64,000 nucleotides of DNA, taken from NCBI GenBank assembly GCA_014905825.1, contig JACGCN010000024.1, forward strand, positions 434,001 through 498,000. The letters are read 5' to 3'. Each line of letters begins with the position of its first letter. Within the stretch, counting starts at the first letter, position 1. Made by a program: the position numbers and the translations under genes. Source of the DNA: Lyophyllum atratum (lineage: Eukaryota > Basidiomycota > Agaricomycetes > Agaricales > Lyophyllaceae). This document shows positions 55,169 through 64,000 of the stretch, piece by piece. A model generated the notes under the pieces. That model did no database searches. It worked only from the letters and a program-made list of their open reading frames with translations, and was not told the DNA's origin.

Positions 55169-55478
55169 GGTTAGGGACAAGGCCTGCGTGTGTGGGTGTG
55201 TGACGAGTCAACAACGCGTTACCCAAATTCTCGTGATCGGGTCATGTGGCTGGAACCAGATGAGCTTGTCACAAGCTCAGAAGCACCGTTCTGCCGGAAC
55301 CGCTCTCCGAATGCAACTTGTAATGGCGCCTGTAATCCAACGCTGACCAGTTCAAGCCCAGTGTCCGGTTGCCAACTGCCATGAACATTCGAGCGCCTAG
55401 CTCCCGATGCGTATGGTGATGGTGTTGCATTGCACGCCACAAAGTTCAATTTCCACAGGTTTCCACATCTTTCCCTCT
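55169..55478. other. Upstream region of the BRCT gene
   Basis: Presumed promoter of the BRCT gene. No coding sequence recognised. Confidence 0.4.
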
Positions 55479-55805
55479 ATGTCCAGCAGCAAGGCTCCTT
55501 GGGACAATCGAGCGCTCGATGCTGATTTCCTTACCGTGCTTTCTCGATGGACCATTGGACACGCGGAAACTTCGTTAGACCGCGTGTTAGAGAGAGTTTC
55601 TTCACAGTTATCTCAAGAAGCAATCCTCGATGGCGCGTTTCCTACACACGGCCTTGTAAAGCTCGAGCTGGGCAGGGTATGTGTCGCAATGAATTACGAC
55701 GCTGATAAACTGATTTATTAGGTCCTTTCGACCGCAAATTCGAATGTTCGAACTCTTCCCAAGGAGGTCCTTCACTTCGAAATACACGGTCGAAATCGTC
55801 ATTGA
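55479..55805 (+). CDS. Possible 93-aa two-exon gene
   Basis: Exons 55479..55676 and 55722..55805 around a 45-nt GTATGT...TTATTAG intron. The predicted product begins MSSSKAPWDNRALDADFLTV and ends EIHGRNRH. I do not recognise it. It lies just upstream of a decayed WD40 region and could be the N-terminal remnant of the same former gene. Confidence 0.3.
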
Positions 55806-56214
55806 TGGACAACATGTCTCCCGAACAAGCTACTTCCTTGTTTGCTGTTATTCAGCCTCCTGAGTCTACGCGGCTCTCCCACCAGCCCTCCTATCGACAT
55901 CACGAAGCTTGTTCGGAAGCGACTGCGAACCATCTTGATGGCTGGGACAGGTGTGGTCGATGGTGCACGGTGCCTCGCCTTCATGAATTATCTGTAATGA
56001 CTCGGTGGAGCCATGTTTTCGTGTCGACCGAAGTGCTTCACATGCGAACTGGGCTTCCAGTGCCGCACACAATCTCCTCCCTCCAGATCCAAAACCACTA
56101 ATCTGCGGTTGCCTGTGCATGTCCGATATGCCTTACGGTTCTGATCCCAGCATTTGTCGCAGGGAATGGGCCGGCAAACTCTCATTCAAATCACTCTCAA
56201 TCCACAGCGAAAGT

Positions 56215-56460
56215 CGACACAAGGGTACATTTATAGCGTTCTCGCTAGCTGGTGATTGGCTAGTCTCAGGTTACCATAGCGGCGCACTGCACTTTTGGAA
56301 GACATAAAGTGGCGAACCGCTGGGACAACCTCTCACTGGCCACAAGCCGTTGTTACATGTCACAGAACATGGACCAGCAAGGCACATATACGCCAGTTTA
56401 GTCACACACTTCACGTCTCTACATACATTGATCGTTATTTGTGTCTCTGTCGAGGGGTGC
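56215..56460 (+). pseudogene. Decayed WD40 repeat (NLR/WD40-type relic)
   Basis: The plus-strand frame reads FIAFSLAGDWLVSGYHSGAL, then HFWKT, a stop, and SGEPLGQPLTGHKPL. This is the WD40 pattern of fungal NACHT-WD40 proteins (FSP-G--IVSGS-DGTLR-WD--TG-PLGEPL-GH) with an in-frame stop and frame drift after it. Only one repeat is recognisable. Confidence 0.6.
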
Positions 56461-56647
56461 AGCTTACCCAGGGGTTATGCATAGATGGAGAACCTAGTTT
56501 CTCAGTGTCAATACTGTCACCCATCGACTCTCCAAGAGTCCGAATCCGACTCGGAAGTTGGAACTGGAAGTCTGGAACTCCAGCGAACTTCAAGAGTCGA
56601 AGTACAAAAGTAAACTAAATAGAAAAAATGAAAGCGAAGAGGTAGGA

Positions 56648-56748
56648 TGGACACACCCGGAATTGAACCGAGGACCACTCGCAGGAATCATGGCAACCTA
56701 GTTCCAACCATGCAAAGCGAGCGTGATAACCAACTACACCATGTGCCC
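56648..56748 (-). tRNA. tRNA-Ala: tRNA-Ala(UGC) with 27-nt intron
   Basis: Same body as the other alanine genes with G3-U70. The anticodon stem is CTCGC/GCGAG instead of CCCGC/GCGGG (both strands changed together). The loop TTTGCA gives UGC, followed by a 27-nt intron. Confidence 0.9.
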
Positions 56749-56981
56749 ATGTCTACAAGGTATTCATGATTTTAACAAGGTATCGAATAGGGCATATGGA
56801 ACAAGGCGCTGGCAGTACTAGTAGACAGTCCTGAGGAGGAAAGGGGATTGCAATTGCCTGTGAAACTGATGAACATTGAGATCATGCCTTATCAGAAACA
56901 CAACATCAATTATTCACTCACTTTCTAGTCCGAGCTTATACCAGAGAAGGTCCGAGCAAAAGACTTGTTCTGGCTTGACTA

Positions 56982-57065
56982 TGCACACACCCAGAGTTAC
57001 ACCAAGTACCACTCGCAACCTCATGGATGCAAAGTGAGCGTGATCATCGACTACGCCATATGCTC
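56982..57065 (-). pseudogene. Decayed tRNA-Ala copy
   Basis: 84 nt aligned end to end with the neighbouring tRNA-Ala genes, keeping TTTGCAT in the anticodon loop but with several substitutions that break the acceptor, D and T stems. Confidence 0.75.
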
Positions 57066-57261
57066 ATGCTGGCAAAAAGGTAGGATTCCCAATACCTGAT
57101 TAGATTCAAAACAAGAAATGTGAACCAGGCAATAGAGATTCCTACAGAGTGAATATATCTCGCGGCAGTGCACTTCAGGAAATTGGCAAGAGAATACTTG
57201 CTAGCAAACTTCGAAAGTGGAAGTAAATAAGCTAATTGAGAAAAAGAGAAAGGCTATACTA

Positions 57262-57345
57262 TGGACACACCCGGAATTGAACCGGGGACCACTCGCAAAT
57301 CGTGTTATGCAAAGCGAGCGTGATAACCAACTACACCATGTGCCC
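57262..57345 (-). tRNA. tRNA-Ala: tRNA-Ala(UGC) with 10-nt intron
   Basis: Intact cloverleaf with G3-U70, anticodon stem CTCGC/GCGAG, anticodon UGC, intron of 10 nt, T-stem CCCGG/CCGGG. Confidence 0.92.
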
Positions 57346-57589
57346 ATACTGGGACGGGGCATAAGGTATTCAGCCTTTTAGAAGGGGTTCGAAAGCGATC
57401 GCCAACGTTCCAACCCTCGAACTGTTGAGCCCAAGGACATTCCTAAGGAAGGACCTGAAGGAGATAGATTACCGCACCTATGGATTGTAGGACTTTGCAA
57501 TACGAATGGCTCGTGCCGTGCGATGCCAATCTCAGTACCCCATTTATCCTACAACGTTAAGCGGAATAGAAGGTTTACTCGGACTCGGA

Positions 57590-57658
57590 TGGACCACCCG
57601 GAATTGGACCGAGGACGAACTTCGAAGATGCAAAGTGAGCGATTGCGACATGCTGCCA
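57590..57658 (-). pseudogene. Truncated tRNA-Ala remnant
   Basis: Shares ACCACCCGGAATTGGACCG (T-arm side) and ATGCAAAGTGAGCG (anticodon side) with the tRNA-Ala genes, but the D-arm is lost and stems do not pair. Confidence 0.6.
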
Positions 57659-58179
57659 AGCGTAGAAAACGGGTTTGCAGGGTTCCAGATCAGCAGGAGG
57701 ATGAGCCAACGCAGGAGACCATTGTCAACTCTAGAGAAGCGGTGCGAATGAAAAACCTTCCGTTCAGGCAGATACAATGGGATGTATTCAAAGCGATTGT
57801 CTCGATAGTTGTAGCCGTGAGTTGACAGTTTGAGTTGGAATGATGCATGATGGGGGGTGGTCCGTGCGCGTGGGAAGAGGACGCTAGAGTTGTCACTTGT
57901 GCTGGCAAGAGCTGTTACGGTGGTCTCTCATTTGGATTTCGATTTCTCTTTCATTTGGGAGGAATATTCGTTTTTTTTGAGCGTCGAATATCTATACCGC
58001 ACAGAGTCTGCTTCCTCCTCCTTTTTCTCTTCGTGCGTGTCTTTTTTTCTTCCAAACCACACTCGTTTGTGTCCTTTTTACAAGGGACTCATTCCAACCC
58101 ACGCTCCCTACTTTTCTGCCCACTCTAACTCGCTTTTCCCCCTTCTTCTCCCTCCTCTTACCCCCTACGTATCCCTGCC
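57659..58179. other. 5' leader/promoter of the Nrd1-type gene
   Basis: From about 57930 to 58179 the plus strand is strongly pyrimidine-rich, typical of highly expressed fungal promoters and leaders. No coding sequence recognised. Confidence 0.5.
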
Positions 58180-58638
58180 ATGGACGACTCGCAGACCGCC
58201 TTCGCGCCCCAGTACCCGCCCTACGGTTTCGATATCGACATGATGAAGGTCAGCCATTTTTCCCATTCAACTGGCGGTTTCTGACGCCGAATACAGCGTT
58301 CCATGGATCCCGTTGGTGGCCCCGATCCTAAAAAGGCCCGCTGGTCTCCCTCCTCCTCATTCGCTGGGCAAAACACCAGCGTGAACGGAGCAAACAGCTC
58401 CCCACGCGATGCTTTTGCCAATTACGGCTATGGACCCCAGGCCAGCATTGCCCAATCCGGCTTCGCAAACTCCCCCTCAGGCGCCTTCCCCAGCAGCCCG
58501 TTGTACTCGTCTCCGTCCTTGTCCATCAACACCCAGGCCAACGGAAATGGCATGCCCGGCCAACTCAGCCCCAATACTGCAGCCGCCGCCTTTGCCGTGC
58601 AGCAGCAAAACATGCAGCAGCAACAGCAGCAACAACAA

Positions 58639-58669
<31 letters not shown>

Positions 58670-60560
58670 AGCAGGCTAGCTCAAACGGCAATGGCTACGG
58701 TCAATTCGCTGGCTACAACATCCTCGGCATGGGCATGCCCGGCATGAACATGCTCAATGGCTTCCCCTACGGCAACCAGATGGGCAACTTCGGACAGGTA
58801 TTTCCATTTCCTGACGACCACACCCCTATTTTACTCACATGGCAAGTTTCCAATGCAGAACTTTGCACAGCAACGGATACCGTCGCTGAACCTTAACATC
58901 CCCGCCGCCCAAGCTGCTGCTGCCTATTCCCCTGCCGCGCTCTCCGCCGCCCTTTCCGCCTCGTCTAACGCGACCGGCCGCACCGTCTACGTCGGCAACC
59001 TACCCGCGACGGCATCCGTCGACGAGCTGCTCAACCTCGTCCACTTTGGCCCGCTCGAGTCCATCCGCGTCCTTCCCGAGAAGTCGTGTGTCTTCCTCTC
59101 GTTCCTCGATGGCGCCACCGCCGCTGCCTTCCATGCCGATGCGACCATCAAGAAGATGGCGCTCCATGGCCAGGAGCTCAGGATCGGCTGGGGAAAGCCT
59201 TCCCCGGTGCCTGCACAGGTGGCACTCGCCATTAGCCAGAGCAACGCTAGCAGGAATGTGTACCTCGGCGGACTGGAAGAGACGCTCACGGAGGAGCAGC
59301 TCCGGGACGACCTTAGTCGATTTGGCCTGATTGACCAGGTCAAGATCGTGCGGGACAAGAATATTGGATTTGTCCATTTCCTCAGCATTGCTGTTGCCAC
59401 CAAGGTTCGCTTAAAAAACTCTTTTCTTGAAGGGCAGATAATTAAATTTTATGCAGGTCGTCAACACCCTCCCGACGGAACCCAACTGGGCCAACAAACG
59501 CGTCAACTACGGCAAGGACCGCTGCGCATATATCCCCAAGTCGCAGCAAGCCGCTGCTCAGCAGGCGCAGGCTGTGGCTGCACAGTCCCTGGTCTCGCCT
59601 CAGTCCGGTGTTGCTGGATTCTCTCCGTTCGCGACATACGCGCCCTTCTCCCCCGACGTCATGGCCGGGGCTGCACAGGGTGGCGTGCAGGGCATGAACA
59701 GGACCGTGTACCTCGGGAACATCCACCCCGAGACGACGACGGAGGATCTGTGCAATGCGATCAGGGGAGGTGTGCTGCAGAGCATCAGGTACATGGCGGA
59801 TAAACATATTGCTGTGCGTATGTATTTGTTACATCCTCGGTGGGAGTCTAACTTTTTTTTGTTTTGGTAATTGTAGTTCGTGACGTTTGTAGACCCTGCT
59901 GCGGCCTTCACCTTCTTCCAGGTCGCGTCGTACCAGGGCCTAACGCTGAACAACCGCCGCCTCAAGATGGGCTGGGGCAAGAACTCGGGCCCGCTGCCGC
60001 CCGCACTCGCGCTTGCCGTGCATTCCGGTGCCACTCGCAATGTATACATCGGGAACATCGAGGACTTTGAGACCTTCACGGAGGACAGACTCAAGCGTGA
60101 CTTTGGCGAGTACGGAGATATCGAGCTCATCAATTTCCTGAAGGAAAAGTACGTAAAAAACACCTTCCACCCCTACTTTCCAGAGCTTCACTAACGCGAT
60201 TCTTTCTTCAGGAACTGCGCGTTTGTGAATTTCACGAACATATCTAATGCTATCAAGGCTATCGAGAGCATCAAGAACAAGCCCGAGTACGCGAACCTGC
60301 GCATTGCGCATGGGAAGGACCGCTGTGCCAACCCCCCGCGCTCAGGTCCCCAGGGCGGCTCGGGTGCCCGGCGCTCAAACAGCGGGAACGGGCCACCTTC
60401 GGCCGAACCTGTGAGCGCCATCGGTGACGGAGAGGACGGAGAGATGCTCGGTGCGGATGCGGTGTTCATCAATGCGGATGGGGAGGTCGAGGAGGACGCG
60501 GTGGTCAAGACGGAGCCGCAGGAGATGCACATTGATGGAGCGGAGCAGGCTGCTGCGTGA
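58180..60560 (+). CDS. nrd1: Four-RRM RNA-binding protein, Nrd1/Msa2 type
   Basis: Exons 58180..58248, 58297..58797, 58859..59404, 59457..59813, 59877..60148 and 60212..60560 encode 697 aa. The N-terminal region is Ser/Asn/Gln-rich with a polyglutamine tract (about 58609-58671, 21 Gln mixed CAG/CAA). Four RRMs follow, each recognisable by RNP2/RNP1: [12 protein letters not shown] with [19 protein letters not shown] with [18 protein letters not shown] with IAFVTF; and [12 protein letters not shown] with CAFVNF. The repeated -GWGK and -GKDRCA ends after RRMs match fission-yeast Nrd1, which binds UCUU-type RNA and delays sexual differentiation. The acidic C-terminus ends [18 protein letters not shown]. 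Likely cytoplasmic, stress-granule associated by family. Confidence 0.9.
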
Positions 60561-62386
60561 GCTTTTAATACCCCCCCTCCCAGACATACCGACTTGTGCC
60601 TGCCTCGGATCGAAAACGATTGAATACCCCCACCCACGCTCCTTGTGATATGTGCCTCCCGACGCCGACGCCTCACGCTCCTTTCCCCGGCCCTCATAAT
60701 GTTTTCGAAACGCGATATACCATGGAAGTGTGTGTGCCTGTGCCCCTAGCCTAGGGGTTGTGGTGCGCCTCTTCCAAGGGTTGGGTCCTTTTAGGGCTGC
60801 TGGTTGTTCATTTTTCTTTTTGCCTCGCTAGCTCGTTATAAATATCCTACTTATGCTCCTTTTTTGCCCTCTCTTTATTACCTCTGGCTCGCTTCACTTG
60901 TGCATATTGTTTCTTTTTTTTTTGTTCCGAACTTCTCGAAGTTATTGCGTGTGTGCGAACTGGAGACTTTACCTTCCGGTCCACCACCGTCCACTCTTTT
61001 ATCCATCTCCAGCCCCCCCTCCCCCTCACTAATGCCTCCTACCCAACCCCCCTCATACGCTCCGCCGCCGTCGCTTGGATCCTGCCCGCGTGAAGATATG
61101 GACCTCTGTACCTACCCCCACGACCCCCTCTGTGGACACTCGTATTGTACCTTACCAGAATTCCAGCTTTCACGTCGCGTTCATGGACTCCCCCGTGTAT
61201 CGGCTTTCCGTTCGTTCCCTACCCCCAAAATATCTCGCTGCTCTGTCTGTGTCTGTGTCTTTGTCTCTCTCTCTCGATCATCTGTCTTTCTTTTTTTCAC
61301 GTACGCGTATAAGTAGTTGTAGCAGTAAAAACGGAGTAATACCAGTGCCTAGTTTTCCTGAAGGTTTGATATCGCAAACAGGCCCTGCTCTGCTAGAGGT
61401 CAGTTTGCAAACATTTGCTCCCGTCAGGTGAATTTTGAGTCCGACTCTTGACAAGTTACGGTGACTACTATCCAAGTACTATCGATATAAGTGACGACCT
61501 TTAACCCTTACATGGAAGAGTAACGCGCGACGGCTGCATGACTCGGACGACTTACTCCTGCAAGATGATATTATCGAAAAGCTTCTGGTTACTACTCTCC
61601 ATGGCCGCCCTAGGCCTGACGGACTAAGCGGGGCCTGTACTTGTGCACCTGAGTCGAACACACCGTCTGTCGCAGAATGGTGGGAAGGCCTTCCCCTTTT
61701 ACTGCAGAGCACCGAAACCACGAGCAACTTCCTCGACTCCTTAGAGGCTTTGGAGAAGCAGAAGCGGTGTACTTCTATTGCTGCGAGCTGCCAACCTTTC
61801 CCTGCAGGAAATCAACAAGATTCAGAAACGCACCTTCATGCATCACGGTGAAAACTCCCCGGGCCCGTCTCTCAGTCTATCTGCCTAGTTTATCTGCACC
61901 TGGCTTTCGCGTGCGTTTTTGCCTAGCTTGGCCTCCGTGTTGAACTATTAGGAGGATCGGACTCACATACACCTAGCTCCTATTCCCAGACTCCACTTGC
62001 GACTTGGCAGGTGCCCAATCACAAGCATGGTTCTCCCTATACGCGCCCCATCGCCAGATGCCCAATGACAAAACAAAACGCACTTGATCAAAGATATATA
62101 ATTATCGTGAGTTCCTACTAGTACTCTTTTCCTGTTAGTTCTATTCAAGCATTCATTGTCTGGTATAGATATCTGCTGGAGAGATTTCGCGAATAGCTGT
62201 TTCGCCTTTCTCCTTTGATACAAGTCCAAGGCTCTACATGACTCCTACAGCGTCGCGAACGTGCTTCTCAATCACAGGCATGTACCGTCTACAAAACGGG
62301 CTGTCGTCCCTATTCTATCATTTCTCTATATCTTCGGCTGAGGGGCAATCGCGTAGGGTATCCTTGCACCCCCGACCCCTGCTGCA
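60561..62386. other. 3' UTR and spacer, no gene
   Basis: 60561-61330 is pyrimidine-rich (CTCTCTCT, TTTTTCTT runs), probably the 3' UTR and transcribed tail of the Nrd1-type gene. 61330-62386 has no recognisable coding sequence. Confidence 0.5.
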
Positions 62387-64000
62387 ATGAAGAGATTTAC
62401 CGCTGTATGCGTTCTTTCCCTCACGTCTCTGGTCTATGCATGCGGAGACGGGGCTCCCCATACCCACCGACGCAGGGCACCAGCTGCCATCACACCTCCT
62501 TCTCGTCCTTTGGAGTGGGGTGATATTAATGTCATCCATACGACTGATACGCACGGATGGTTGTTAGGTCACCAAAAGAGCTCCTCCCCAGAGCCGAACT
62601 ATAGGTGAGTACACCAAGTATGTTGGATATCGAAGATGAGCGCTGACATCGCTCGCAAGCGGCACCTTTGGCGACCTCTCGTCCTTCGTGACCCACATGA
62701 AGGCGATAGCACTCGTTGAGCCTGTCCCCCTTTTATAATCTCTGCATAACAACTAATATATACGGTACACCAGAAAAAGGATGTGGATTTGTTGCTGGTT
62801 GACTCTGGGGACTTGCACGATGGTGAGACTCTCAAGTTTCAGGGATATATGCATGTTAATCAACTCGGTTCACTAGGGACGGGTTTAACGGATGGGTATC
62901 CGGCTGGCGGAACGGATGGCCATGAGGTTAGTATTCTTTGCTATATGGCTCATACGTGCACGCTCACAGACGTTATTTGATTAGTCGAACAAGTTCTTCT
63001 CTCAGCTGCCATATGATCTACTGTCAATTGGCAAGTACGTGTCGCATTTTCGCTTTCATACGTCCCCAGGATGACAGTTGACCCTCTCGTCAGCCACGAA
63101 TTATATGACTACGACGTCACGCTGGATATGTGCGTTCTCCCGTTCTCTCTGCTCTACAACACATTGACACAGCCGCAGGTACAAGAATTTCATTCCGCAG
63201 TTCAAGGGACGCTATCTCTCATCCAACGCGAACATAACACTTGATGTCGCTGGCAAGCGGGTCAGTGTCCCTGTTGGCAGTGCGTTTCCTTTTACCGCCG
63301 CTTTCCCTCGAATCGCTTATCAAGCTGTAACCTTGGGCAGATCGCTATGCGAAGTTCAAAACCAGGAAGTAAGCCATACAGCATCGCTTTCTAAGTCTGC
63401 TTCAACCGATATCTTTCTTCAGGGGAAGAAAAGTCACATCCCTTGGCGTCCTTTTCAATTTCGACAAGAACGATCACAACACCACTGTCCAGAGGGTGGA
63501 TGATATGGTCAAAGAAAGATGGGTAAGCCACCTCGGACTCCTTCCCTGGTGCCTCCTTTCATGGTTCATATCTGCAGTTTGTCGACGCCATCAAGGAGGA
63601 GCCCGATGTGTTTTTGCTCGCAGGGTGGGTCCCACTGCGCGTGCCGTCTTCTGGCCATTGACCTCCCAGTAATATGCAGACATATGCCCGTGGAGAAAGA
63701 CCATTGTAAGTTCAGCGCATGTCCTGTCATACTGTCATTGACTGACCATTTCCATAGGGCCCACCGTCTTCAATGCGATCAGAAAGGTTCATCCCCTGAT
63801 CCCTATCATGATTCTCGGTGGTGCGTACCACCATCTACTCCCTCGAATGCATTCTGAGCGGCAAGCATAGGCCATACCCACGTTCGCGACTGCAGTATGT
63901 GTATAGCAGCTATCCTTTGACTCCATTCAAATATCTCGTTCTAGGTCAGCTTGATTCAAGATCTATGTCCTTGGAAAGTGGTCGCTATATGGAGACAGTT
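62387..64000 (+). CDS. Secreted metallophosphoesterase / 5'-nucleotidase-like (partial)
   Basis: Exons 62387..62604, 62660..62714, 62774..62822, 62877..62926, 62985..63034, 63094..63129, 63179..63279, 63341..63368, 63423..63522, 63578..63624, 63680..63705, 63758..63820, 63871..63894 and 63945..64000+ (runs off the right edge). Signal peptide [20 protein letters not shown]. The calcineurin-like metal-binding motifs are complete: [11 protein letters not shown] (DxH), VDSGDLHDG (GDxxD), SIGNHELYD (GNHE), AGHMPVE and GGHTHVRD (GHxH). The order and the DLHDGTGLTDG loop match fungal secreted/vacuolar 5'-nucleotidase-like phosphoesterases (yeast YHR202W group). The C-terminal nucleotidase domain would lie outside the window. 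Confidence 0.9.

Noticed and set aside
58609..58671. Poly-Cys/poly-Leu frames on the minus strand
   Set aside because: They are the reverse of the CAG/CAA polyglutamine tract in the Nrd1-type gene.
1..64000. CRISPR arrays, operons, ribosome-binding sites, prophage
   Set aside because: None present; the window is eukaryotic with spliceosomal introns throughout.

Overview
This 64 kb window is nuclear DNA of a filamentous basidiomycete, most probably an agaricomycete. Genes are split by many short (about 45-90 nt) GT-AG introns. The protein families are typical of that class: an integrase-core mobile-element protein, a DUF7770-like protein, an F-box/LRR-type protein, a large 'MGQYF' F-box-like family, and NLR-type ankyrin and WD40 relics. 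tRNA-Ala genes carry small introns, and there is a fungal-type U6 snRNA. There are no bacterial operons, CRISPR arrays or ribosome-binding sites. All exon maps were built by hand from splice consensus, reading frame and family conservation; for every complete multi-exon model the summed exons are divisible by three.

Layout. 1-1.3 kb: truncated integrase-core gene and a 56-bp tandem repeat. 1.7-25 kb: an accessory-looking region in which five intact copies and several decayed copies of one F-box-like family (here A1-A5) alternate with conserved genes: a tandem-ABC ATPase, exosome subunit Rrp46, a beta-carbonic anhydrase, a GH6 cellulase carrying a premature stop, and an alginate-lyase-like secreted enzyme. 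Four of the five family members share a promoter module, TGACTCA then TATAAAAG, at nearly fixed spacing. 25.8-35.2 kb: a VAP-like MSP protein, the APC/C activator Cdh1, an ELR-motif protein, three intron-bearing tRNA-Ala genes, and an unrecognised protein with a ubiquitin-like C-terminus. 35.4-40 kb: an F-box/leucine-rich protein, a gene-poor stretch, and a DUF7770-like gene. 40.3-49.5 kb: penta-EF-hand Pef1, SAGA subunit Spt7, a small serine-rich protein and an MFS sugar transporter. 49.8 kb: U6 snRNA. 50.2-55.2 kb: a large BRCT protein of Rtt107/Brc1 type. 55.4-57.7 kb: decayed WD40 sequence and two more tRNA-Ala genes with tRNA relics. 58.2-60.6 kb: a four-RRM Nrd1-type protein. 62.4 kb to the right edge: a secreted metallophosphoesterase that runs out of the window.

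The conserved genes are informational or cell-cycle functions (RNA exosome, SAGA, APC/C, BRCT repair scaffold, Nrd1) and form a stable backbone. The F-box-like copies, the glycan-active enzymes, the NLR relics and the mobile element form the variable layer. The strongest candidates for follow-up are the duplicated F-box-like family with its shared promoter, the disrupted GH6 gene, and the tRNA-Ala expansion.
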